The translations under genes were made by a program, and so were the position numbers. Below the pieces are notes generated by a model, which was not told where the DNA came from, ran no database searches, and was given only the letters and a program-made list of their open reading frames with translations. A DNA stretch of 47,383 bases from Rhodocyclaceae bacterium (lineage in GTDB: Bacteria > Pseudomonadota > Gammaproteobacteria > Burkholderiales > Rhodocyclaceae): NCBI GenBank assembly GCA_018261935.1, contig JAGTRP010000032.1, positions 1-47,383 on the forward strand, given 5' to 3'. Below, in pieces: positions 7,095-14,684 of this stretch. Every line of letters starts with the position of its first letter. Position 1 is the first letter of the stretch.

Positions 7095-8885
7095 ATGCCT
7101 GATAAGGATTTCCTGGTCGAGGCCGCCATCCTCCTTGCGGCCGCCGTCGTCGCCGTGCCGCTGTTCCGGCGCCTCGGCCTGGGCTCCGTCCTCGGCTATC
7201 TGATCGCCGGCATCGTCATCGGCCCCTGGGGCCTGCAGCTCATCGGCGACGTGGACAATATCCGCCGCTTCGCCGAGCTCGGCGTCATCTTCCTCCTTTT
7301 CATCATCGGGCTCGAATTGCAGCCTTCGCGCCTGTGGGTGCTGCGGCGCTGGGTGTTCGGCCTCGGCGGCGCCCAGGTGGCGGCCACCACGCTGCTGATC
7401 GCCCTGGCCGGCCGCGGGCTGGGGCTGGACACGCCGGCGGCGGTGCTCGCCGGCCTCGGCCTCTCCCTGTCGTCCACGGCCTTCGTGCTGCAGATGCTGG
7501 CCGAGAAGGGGCAGCTCACCACCCGCCACGGCCGCTCGGCCTTCGCCGTGCTGCTGTTCCAGGACCTGGCCGTCATTCCGGTGCTCGCCCTCCTGCCCCT
7601 CTTCGCCCCGGGCGGACAGGCCCACATGGATGCCGGGATCTGGCTGCGGGCCCTCGGCGTGGTTACGGCCGTGGCCGCCGTGATCGGCGGCGGCCGCTAC
7701 CTGCTGCGGCCCTTCTTCCGGCTGGTGGCGGCCGCCGGCACCCCGGAGGTGTTCGCCGCGGCGGGCCTCCTGGTGGTCATCGGCACCGCCCTGCTGATGC
7801 AGGGGATGGGCCTCTCCATGTCCCTGGGCGCCTTCCTGGCCGGGGTTCTCCTCGCCGACTCGGAATACCGCCATGAGCTGGAAGCCCGGGTCGAGCCCTT
7901 CGAGGGCCTGCTGCTGGGCCTCTTCTTCATGTCGGTGGGCATGGCGGTGAATCTCGGCCTGCTGCGGGAAGCCCCCCTCCAACTACTCGGGCTCGCCGCC
8001 GGCCTGATGGCCCTCAAGGCTGCGGTCCTGGGGGCTCTCGGCCGGATCGCCGGGCACCGGGGCGCATCGGCCCGGGGCCTGGCGGTCTTCCTGTCCCAGG
8101 GGGGCGAATTCGCCTTCGTCCTGTTCGCGGTTGGGGCCGGGCTGGGACTGATGGCCCCGTCCCTGGCCGACCGGCTGGTGGTGGTCGTCACCCTGTCCAT
8201 GGCCCTGACGCCCCTCCTGGTCGCCTTCGACGAGCGCGTCCTGGCGCGGTGGGCGGACACCGGCCCCGGGCCGGAATTCGATCCCCTGGACGATGCCGAG
8301 ACGCCCCGGGTGATCATCGCCGGCTTCGGCCGCTTCGGCCAGATCGTGGCCCGTATCCTGCGGCTGCGGCGAATCCGCTTCACCGCCCTGGAGGCGAACC
8401 CGACCCAGGTGGATTTCGTGCGCCGCTACGGCAACACCATCTACTACGGCGACGCCTCCAAGCTCGACCTGCTGCGGGCCGCCAAGGCCGACCGGGCAGC
8501 CGTCTTCGTGCTCGCCATCGACGACGTGGAAACGTCGGTCCGCACCGCCGAGATGGTCAAGCGCCATTTCCCAAACCTGGCCATCTACGCCCGGGCCCGC
8601 AACCGCTTCCATGCCTACAAGCTCATGGACATCGGGGTCACCCTCCTGCAGCGGGAGACCTACCTGTCATCCCTGGAACTGGCCCGCTCGGTGCTCACCG
8701 GCCTGGGGGAGAGCGAGGCCGAAGCCCAGGCCGCCATCGACGTCTTCCGCGCCCACGACGAAGCCACCCTCGTCGCCCAGCACGCGGTGTACCGGGACGA
8801 AAACCAACTGGTGCAGACGAGCAAGGAAGCCGCCCAGGAACTCGAACACCTGTTCGAGGCGGATGCCCGCCGGCACCGGCGCTGA
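7095..8885 (+). CDS. Kef-type (CPA2) monovalent cation:proton antiporter with RCK domain
   Basis: 596 residues. About twelve membrane helices (7-385) form the Na+/H+-exchanger fold, with the CPA2 signatures GSVLGYLIAGIVIGPWG and LLFIIGLEL, and FQDLAVIPVLALLP. A cytosolic RCK (TrkA-N) domain follows at about 405-530; its nucleotide-binding loop is GFGRFGQ and the strand end is YYGDASKLDLL. KefB/KefC of E. coli (601/620 residues) are glutathione-gated K+ efflux systems; this protein matches their size and layout, but glutathione gating cannot be confirmed and no KefF/G partner is adjacent. The ATG at 7095 (MPDKDFL) fits the family start better than the ATG at 7074. Confidence 0.92.
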   Translation: MPDKDFLVEAAILLAAAVVAVPLFRRLGLGSVLGYLIAGIVIGPWGLQLIGDVDNIRRFAELGVIFLLFIIGLELQPSRLWVLRRWVFGLGGAQVAATTLLIALAGRGLGLDTPAAVLAGLGLSLSSTAFVLQMLAEKGQLTTRHGRSAFAVLLFQDLAVIPVLALLPLFAPGGQAHMDAGIWLRALGVVTAVAAVIGGGRYLLRPFFRLVAAAGTPEVFAAAGLLVVIGTALLMQGMGLSMSLGAFLAGVLLADSEYRHELEARVEPFEGLLLGLFFMSVGMAVNLGLLREAPLQLLGLAAGLMALKAAVLGALGRIAGHRGASARGLAVFLSQGGEFAFVLFAVGAGLGLMAPSLADRLVVVVTLSMALTPLLVAFDERVLARWADTGPGPEFDPLDDAETPRVIIAGFGRFGQIVARILRLRRIRFTALEANPTQVDFVRRYGNTIYYGDASKLDLLRAAKADRAAVFVLAIDDVETSVRTAEMVKRHFPNLAIYARARNRFHAYKLMDIGVTLLQRETYLSSLELARSVLTGLGESEAEAQAAIDVFRAHDEATLVAQHAVYRDENQLVQTSKEAAQELEHLFEADARRHRR

Positions 8886-9073
8886 GGCCCCCCGGCAGCC
8901 TGCCTTTATCGGACTCCGGGGACCCGGGCCCGGCCGGACGACATCCGGATAAGACGCCGGGGAACATGGCATCGGCCGGGCCCTCTAACCAGCGGGTGCC
9001 GGAAGCCACGGTCGGAGGCGATTCGGGATTGGAATCAGTGGCGGATGAAATCAGTCAGAAAGAGGGTCGTCCT

Positions 9074-9514
9074 ATGCGGCTGCTGGTATTCAGCCTTGCC
9101 GATCAACGCTATGCCATCCACCTCGAAGCCGTCGAGCGCGTGCTGCGCGCCGTGGAGATCACCCGCCTGTCCGATGCGCCCCGGCATGTCCTGGGCGTGA
9201 TCAACGTCTACGGGGAGATCATCCCGGTATTGGACTTTCGCCACCGCCTCGGCCTGCCGGAGAAGGAACCCGACCTCGACGACCAGTTCATCATCGCCCG
9301 CAGCGGCGGCCGGCCGGTGGCCCTGCTGGTGGAAGGGGTCAGCGGCGTCGCCGAATGCGATGCCGCCCAGGAGACGGCGGCGGAAGCCGTCCTGCCGGGC
9401 CTGGGGGAAACCGAGGGCATCGTCCGCCTGGCGGACGGCATGGCGATCATCGAGGACCTAGACCGGCTCTGTTCCCCTACGGTGGCGCAATTCGCCGATG
9501 CCCCAGCCGAGTGA
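9074..9514 (+). CDS. CheW-type coupling protein (WspB-like), first gene of the chemosensory operon
   Basis: 146 residues forming one CheW domain: RLLVFSLADQRYAIHLEAVE, HVLGVINVYGEIIPVLDFRH and AEAVLPGLG. Such proteins couple receptor tips to CheA. The ATG at 9074 follows AGAGGG by 7 bases; an in-frame GTG upstream is less likely. It is the first of seven genes spaced -4 to +29 bp up to 21364. The position (CheW, CheR-TPR, CheW) matches WspB-C-D of Pseudomonas Wsp systems. No clear promoter was found in the 188 bp upstream. Confidence 0.92.
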   Translation: MRLLVFSLADQRYAIHLEAVERVLRAVEITRLSDAPRHVLGVINVYGEIIPVLDFRHRLGLPEKEPDLDDQFIIARSGGRPVALLVEGVSGVAECDAAQETAAEAVLPGLGETEGIVRLADGMAIIEDLDRLCSPTVAQFADAPAE

Positions 9515-9520
9515 TCCGCC

Positions 9521-10966
9521 ATGGCCGCCCAGCTGTCCGATACCCTGCTCGCCAAATTAAGTCGATTCACGGCCGAGCACTTCGGCCTGAGTTTTCCGGA
9601 GAACCGCCTCCCCGACCTGGAGCGGGGATTCCTGGCCGCCTGCCGGGAATTCGGGTTCGCCGATGCGGAGGCCTGCCTGCCCGGGCTGGTGGAGGCGCCC
9701 CTGAGCCCGGCCCAGGAGGAGATCCTGGCCAGCGCGCTCACCGTGGGCGAAACCTATTTCTTTCGGGAAAAAGCCGTTTTCGAGCTGCTCGAAAACCGCA
9801 TCCTGCCCGAATTGATCGCCGCCCGCCGCGCCGCCGGCAACAAGTGGCTGCGGCTGTGGAGCGCCGGCTGCTCCACCGGCGAAGAGGCCTACTCCCTGGC
9901 GATCGTGGTCTCCCGGCTGCTGCCCGACCGGGCGGACTGGAATGTCTCCATCCTCGGGACGGACATCAATGCCCGGGCGCTGCGCAAGGCCGCGGCGGGG
10001 CTGTATCGATCCTGGTCGCTCCGCCATGTCCCCCTCTGGCAGCAAAAGCAGTATCTGCCCAAAACGGCGGAAGGGCTCTACGAGGTCCGGCCCGACATCC
10101 GGGCCATGGTGTCCTTCTCCTGCCACAACCTGCTGCGGGACCCCTACCCCGCCATTCTCACCAACACCAACGCCCTGGACGTCATCCTGTGCTGCAACGT
10201 GCTGATGTATTTCCCACCGGAAACTGCGCGGCAGGTGGGTGAAAACTTCTACCGCTGCCTGGTGGACGGCGGATGGCTGATCGTCAGCCCGGTGGAGGCG
10301 AGCCCCAGCCTTTTTCCCGCCTTCGAGCGGGTGAAATTCCCCGCCGCAGTCCTCTTCCGGCGGCCGGAATTGGCCAGCCTGCAGCCGCCCCCGACGACAA
10401 CGCCGCAGGCAGGCTGGCGCGCCCCGCCGCCCCCGGAAGTCGGCCAGGCCGTCGGCCGCACCGCCCCCCCCAGCCCGCCCCCCGCCCTCCGCGAAGATTC
10501 GGTCTCCCCTCCGGCCGGCGGCCGCCCGACCGAGGTGGCCGCCCAGCCCCCGGCCGACCCCGGGCCCCATGCCATGGCCATGCTCCATGCCAACCGGGGT
10601 TCCCTGGCCGAGGCCCTGTCCTGGTGCGACAAGGCCATCGCCGCCGACCCGGTCGATCCCCGCCATCGCTATCTGCGGGCCTGCATCCTCCAGGAACAGG
10701 GGCGCGACCAGGAGGCGGCGGAGTCCCTGAAGCACTCCCTCTACCTGGACCCCGACTTCGTTCCGGCCCACCTCACCCTGGGGCACCTGCTGCTGCGCCA
10801 GGACAAGCGCCGGGAAGCCCAGCGCCATTTCCGGCTCGCCTACTCCCTGTTGCGGAACTACCCCCAGGACGAGCCCCTGCCGGACCTGGAAGGCTTCACA
10901 GCCGCCCGGCTGAGGTACCGGCTGCGGGAACTCGGTCTGATCGGTGGACAGGAGGATGAAGCATGA
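9521..10966 (+). CDS. CheR-type receptor methyltransferase with C-terminal TPR (WspC-like)
   Basis: 481 residues. It uses S-adenosylmethionine to methylate receptor glutamates. CheR N-terminal helices lie at 5-70. The SAM-binding domain is at about 75-275, with GETYFFREK, the motif WSAGCSTGEEAYSLAI and LGTDINARAL, and the methyl-transfer region CCNVLMYFP. A Pro/Ala-rich linker (285-345) follows, then TPR repeats at about 350-460 (AMLHANRGSLAEALSWCDKA, IAADPVDPRHRYLRACILQE). A TPR tail is typical of WspC and other CheR proteins that do not bind a receptor pentapeptide, in keeping with the operon receptor, which lacks one. Its stop overlaps the next gene's ATG by 4 bases. Confidence 0.94.
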   Translation: MAAQLSDTLLAKLSRFTAEHFGLSFPENRLPDLERGFLAACREFGFADAEACLPGLVEAPLSPAQEEILASALTVGETYFFREKAVFELLENRILPELIAARRAAGNKWLRLWSAGCSTGEEAYSLAIVVSRLLPDRADWNVSILGTDINARALRKAAAGLYRSWSLRHVPLWQQKQYLPKTAEGLYEVRPDIRAMVSFSCHNLLRDPYPAILTNTNALDVILCCNVLMYFPPETARQVGENFYRCLVDGGWLIVSPVEASPSLFPAFERVKFPAAVLFRRPELASLQPPPTTTPQAGWRAPPPPEVGQAVGRTAPPSPPPALREDSVSPPAGGRPTEVAAQPPADPGPHAMAMLHANRGSLAEALSWCDKAIAADPVDPRHRYLRACILQEQGRDQEAAESLKHSLYLDPDFVPAHLTLGHLLLRQDKRREAQRHFRLAYSLLRNYPQDEPLPDLEGFTAARLRYRLRELGLIGGQEDEA

Positions 10967-11583
10967 CGGACTCCGGGCAGCAAAAGTCCATCGACTGGAA
11001 CGCCATCCACAAGCAGATCGCGATGGCCCGGCAGACGACCGAGCAAGGCTGGGCACCCACCCCGGCAGACAAGAAGCGCATCCTCCGGGCCCGGGCGCAG
11101 GCCCTCGCCGAACCCATCGCCGGGCCCGCCGTGGCGGAGCAGTCCGTCGCGGTGGTGGCCTTCCAATTGGCGGGGGAGACCTATGGCATCGAACTGGCCT
11201 TCGTCCGCGAAGTCTATCCGCTCAAAGCCTTCACCCCCCTGCCCTGCACGCCGGGCTTCGTGCTGGGCATCGTCAATGTCCGCGGCCAGATCCTGTCCGT
11301 GCTCGACCTGCGGGCCTTCTTCGAACTGCCCCAGGCCGGCCTGAGCGAGCTGAACAAGGTCATCATCCTGCGCCAGAACGACATGGAACTGGGCGTCCTG
11401 GCCGACGCCGTGCTGGGCGTGCAATCCATCCCCCGCGCCGAGATCCAGCCCGGCCTGCCCACCCTGACGGGAATCCGGGAGGCCTACCTCGTGGGGGTGA
11501 CGGCCCAGCGGCTGGTGGTGCTGGACGGGGGCCGCATCCTTTCCGACAAGGCCCTCGTGGTCCACGAGCAGGTCGAAACCTGA
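10963..11583 (+). CDS. Second CheW-type coupling protein with N-terminal extension (WspD-like)
   Basis: 206 residues. An N-terminal helical extension (1-65; SIDWNAIHKQIAMARQTTEQ, KKRILRARAQALAEP) precedes a CheW domain at about 67-205 (VVAFQLAGETYGIELAFVRE, FVLGIVNVRGQILSVLDLRA). WspD has the same layout: a CheW domain after a helical leader. Two different CheW proteins in one operon is a hallmark of Wsp-type systems and suggests distinct positions in the array or opposing roles in adaptation. It is coupled to cheR by ATGA overlap and is followed after 29 bp by the receptor. Confidence 0.92.
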   Translation: MTDSGQQKSIDWNAIHKQIAMARQTTEQGWAPTPADKKRILRARAQALAEPIAGPAVAEQSVAVVAFQLAGETYGIELAFVREVYPLKAFTPLPCTPGFVLGIVNVRGQILSVLDLRAFFELPQAGLSELNKVIILRQNDMELGVLADAVLGVQSIPRAEIQPGLPTLTGIREAYLVGVTAQRLVVLDGGRILSDKALVVHEQVET

Positions 11584-11612
11584 TCCCGCTCATTTTTCAG
11601 GAAAAGAAGATC

Positions 11613-14600
11613 ATGAACTGGTTCTCCAAACTTTCCGTGCAGAGCAAGCTGGTGGCCGGGTTCGGTGTGGTCATCGCCCTCCTGGTGATCGTGTCGGCAA
11701 CGGCCTACCGGGGAATGAGCGAAATCCAGGCATCGCAGCAGGCCCTGTACGAGGACGACTTCAGCGTCGCCTACGATCTCCTGACCCTGCGCAGCAACAT
11801 CGGCGCCGAGCGGCTCGATGTCCTGGTCATGATGGAGAGCGGCCCGGTGGAGCAGCAAAGGCGGCTCAACGACCTCAATGAGCGCACCCGGACGGGCGAC
11901 GCCATCCTGGAGCGGCTGGTGGCCCGCCTGGGCGACGAGCCGGAGTCCATGGCCAAGCTCAACGAGTTGAAGGCCCTGCGCCAGCAATTCGAGGAAACAA
12001 GGAGCACCCAGGTGGTGCCCCTGATCTTCCAGGGCAAGATCGCCGAGGCGAGGGCGCTGTTCATGGGGGTTCAATTCCAGCGCCAGGCCCGGATGACGGC
12101 CATCGCCACCGACCTGGAGCAACGCAAGACGGCCGCCGCGCAGCACGCCCTCCAGCGGGCGGAGCAGGCGGCGAACACCTACATCGCCTCCTTCCTGGTC
12201 CTGGGGGTAGCAGCCATCCTGGCTGCCCTGATCCTGGCGTTGTTCCTCAACCGCACCCTGACCGGCTACACCACCGAAGCCCGGAAGATGGAGGCCCAGC
12301 TGAAAGAGGGTTCCGCCTACACCCGCAGCCTGATCGAAGCCAGCCTGGACCCCTTCGTCACCATCAGCGGCGAGGGCAAGATCATGGACGTGAACCGGGC
12401 CACGGAGGAAGCCACCGGCCGCACCCGGGGACAGCTCATCGGCAGCGACTTCTCCAACTACTTCACCGAGCCGGAAAAGGCCCGGGAGGGCTACCAGCAC
12501 GTGCTCGCCCAGGGCTTCGTGCGGGACTATCCCCTGCGCCTGCGCCATGTCTCGGGCAAGGTGATGGACGTGCTCTACAACGCCAGCGTTTTCCGGAACC
12601 AAGCCGGCGAGGTGCTGGGGGTCTTCGCCGCCGCCCGGGACGTCACCGAGCGCCGGGTCCTGGAGGCCCGGCTGCTGGAGTCCTCCGCCTACACCCGCAG
12701 CCTGATCGAAGCCAGCCTGGACCCCTTCCTCACCGTCAGTCCCGAAGGCAAGATCATGGACGTGAACCGGGCCACGGAGGAAGCCACCGGCCTGCCCCGG
12801 GACCAGATCATCGGCAGCGACTTCTCCAACTACTTCACCGAGCCGGACAAGGCCCGGGAAGGCTACCAGCAGGTGCTGGCCCGGGGCTTCGTGCGGGACT
12901 ACTCCCTGCGCCTGCGCCATGGCTCCGGCAAGGTGATGGACGTGCTCTACAATGCCAGCGTCTTCAGGAACGAGAAGGGCGAGGTCCAGGGGGTGTTCGC
13001 CGCCGCCCGGGACGTCACCGAGCGCCGGGTCCTGGAGGCCCGGCTGCTGGAGTCCTCCGCCTATACCCGCAGCCTGATCGAAGCCAGCCTGGACCCCCTG
13101 GTCACCATCAGTTCCGAAGGCAAGATCATGGACGTGAACAAGGCCACGGAAGAAGCCACCGGCCTGTCCCGGGACCAGCTCATCGGCAGCGACTTCTCCA
13201 ACTACTTCACCGAGGCGGACAAGGCCCGGCAGGGCTACCAGCAGGTGCTGGTCCAGGGCTTCGTGCGGGATTACCCCCTGCGCCTGCGCCATGTCTCGGG
13301 CAAGATCACGGACGTGCTCTACAACGCCAGCGTTTTCCGGAACCGGGCCGGCGAGGTGCAGGGGGTCTTCGCCGGTGCCAGGGACGTCACCGAGCGCCGA
13401 GTCCTGGAGGCCCGGCTGCTGGAGTCCTCCGCCTACACCCGCAGCCTGATCGAAGCCAGCCTGGACCCCCTGGTCACCATCAGCGCCGAGGGCAAGATCA
13501 TGGACGTGAACAAGGGCACCGAGCTGGCCACCGGGCAGTCCCGGGAAATCCTCATCGGCAGCGACTTCTCCAATTATTTCACCGAGCCCGACAAGGCCCG
13601 CCAGGGCTACCAGCAGGCGCTGGCGGCGGGCTTCGTGCGGGACTATCCCCTGACCCTGCGCCACACCTCCGGCCGGATTACCGATGTGCTCTACAACGCC
13701 GCGGTCTTCCGAAACGAGAAGGGCGAGGTCCAGGGGGTGTTCGCCGCCGCCCGGGACATCACCGAAAGGAAGCTGCTGGAGATGAAGGTGCGGGAGCGCA
13801 CGGAACGGCTGGAAAAGGTGCTGCAGGAAGCCCAGGAGGCGGTCAATGTGCTGACTTCATCCAGCAGCGAGATTCTCACCGCCATCGCCCAGCTCGCCTC
13901 GGGGGCGGCGGAAGCGGCCACGGCGGTGAGCGAGACCACCACCACCGTGGAAGAGGTGCGGCAGACGGCCCAGCAGTCCAACCAGAAGGCCAGGGACATC
14001 GCCGAGGCCGGGCAGAACGCCGCCCTGGTGCTCCAAGGCGGGCAGCGGAACGTGGAATCGTCGGTGACCGAGATGAACCGCATCCGCACCCAGATGGGGT
14101 CGATTGCCGAAACCATCGTCACCCTCTCCGAGCAGAGCCAGGCCATCGGCGAAATCACCGGCACGGTCAATGAACTGGCCGAGCAGTCCAACCTGCTGGC
14201 GGTGAATGCGGCCATCGAGGCGGCCAAGGCCGGGGAGCAGGGCAAGGGCTTCGCGGTGGTGGCCCAGGAAATCAAGAGCCTGGCCGAGCAGTCGAAGCAC
14301 GCCACCACCCAGGTACGGGGCCTCCTGGCCGACATCCAGAAGGCCATCGGCAATGCGGTGATGGCCACGGAGCAGGCCAGCAAGGTGGTGGAGACCGGGG
14401 TCACCCAGTCCAGCCAGGCCGGCGAATCGATCCGCGCCGCGGTGGAAGCCACCGTCAATGTGGCCCACGCCTCCACCCAGATCGCCGCCTCCAGCCAGCA
14501 GCAGATGATCGGCGTGGACCAGGTGGCCACCGCCATGGAGAGCATCAACCAGGCCAGTACCCAGAATGCCCAGAGCACCCGGCAGGTGGAGAGCATCGCC

Positions 14601-14660
14601 CAGAACCTCCATGAACTCAGCCAGAAGCTGAAGCTGCTGGTGGAGCAGTTCCGGAGCTAA
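11613..14660 (+). CDS. Chemoreceptor with four tandem PAS domains
   Basis: 1015 residues. Order: membrane helix (about 10-32), periplasmic helical region of 4HB type (33-190), second membrane helix (about 190-212), a short linker with no recognisable HAMP, four PAS domains of exactly 124 residues each (234-357, 358-481, 482-605, 606-729), then the MCP signalling domain with tip EQSNLLAVNAAIEAAKAGEQ near 856-875. Each PAS unit begins with SAYTRSLIEASLDP and contains IGSDFSNYFTE and a VTER junction. Such PAS domains may bind haem, flavin or small ligands; none of the copies has an obvious haem motif I can name. The C-terminus (LKLLVEQFRS) lacks a CheR-docking pentapeptide. It sits between the WspD-like and CheA genes, so it is very probably the cognate receptor. 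Confidence 0.93.
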   Translation: MNWFSKLSVQSKLVAGFGVVIALLVIVSATAYRGMSEIQASQQALYEDDFSVAYDLLTLRSNIGAERLDVLVMMESGPVEQQRRLNDLNERTRTGDAILERLVARLGDEPESMAKLNELKALRQQFEETRSTQVVPLIFQGKIAEARALFMGVQFQRQARMTAIATDLEQRKTAAAQHALQRAEQAANTYIASFLVLGVAAILAALILALFLNRTLTGYTTEARKMEAQLKEGSAYTRSLIEASLDPFVTISGEGKIMDVNRATEEATGRTRGQLIGSDFSNYFTEPEKAREGYQHVLAQGFVRDYPLRLRHVSGKVMDVLYNASVFRNQAGEVLGVFAAARDVTERRVLEARLLESSAYTRSLIEASLDPFLTVSPEGKIMDVNRATEEATGLPRDQIIGSDFSNYFTEPDKAREGYQQVLARGFVRDYSLRLRHGSGKVMDVLYNASVFRNEKGEVQGVFAAARDVTERRVLEARLLESSAYTRSLIEASLDPLVTISSEGKIMDVNKATEEATGLSRDQLIGSDFSNYFTEADKARQGYQQVLVQGFVRDYPLRLRHVSGKITDVLYNASVFRNRAGEVQGVFAGARDVTERRVLEARLLESSAYTRSLIEASLDPLVTISAEGKIMDVNKGTELATGQSREILIGSDFSNYFTEPDKARQGYQQALAAGFVRDYPLTLRHTSGRITDVLYNAAVFRNEKGEVQGVFAAARDITERKLLEMKVRERTERLEKVLQEAQEAVNVLTSSSSEILTAIAQLASGAAEAATAVSETTTTVEEVRQTAQQSNQKARDIAEAGQNAALVLQGGQRNVESSVTEMNRIRTQMGSIAETIVTLSEQSQAIGEITGTVNELAEQSNLLAVNAAIEAAKAGEQGKGFAVVAQEIKSLAEQSKHATTQVRGLLADIQKAIGNAVMATEQASKVVETGVTQSSQAGESIRAAVEATVNVAHASTQIAASSQQQMIGVDQVATAMESINQASTQNAQSTRQVESIAQNLHELSQKLKLLVEQFRS
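12312..13799 (+). repeat. Four in-frame tandem repeats of 372 bp (PAS units)
   Basis: The unit start TCCGCCTA(C/T)ACCCG recurs at 12312, 12684, 13056 and 13428, a constant 372-bp step with no insertion or deletion. Long runs are identical between units, for example the VTERRVLEARLLESSAYT joint. The fourth unit is the most diverged, with KGTELATGQSREI and TLRHTSGRIT. This suggests recent duplication with ongoing homogenisation. Confidence 0.95.
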
Positions 14661-14684
14661 GGGCCCAAGCGCAGGAAACCAGCC

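Noticed and set aside
10944-11612. Upstream extension of the chemoreceptor frame
   Set aside because: It overlaps the second CheW gene in another frame and is Arg/Pro-rich. The true start is ATG 11613 before an amphipathic and membrane segment.
12312-13799. Possible CRISPR-like array
   Set aside because: The repeats are 372 bp, contiguous and in frame; they are PAS domains of one protein, with no spacers.
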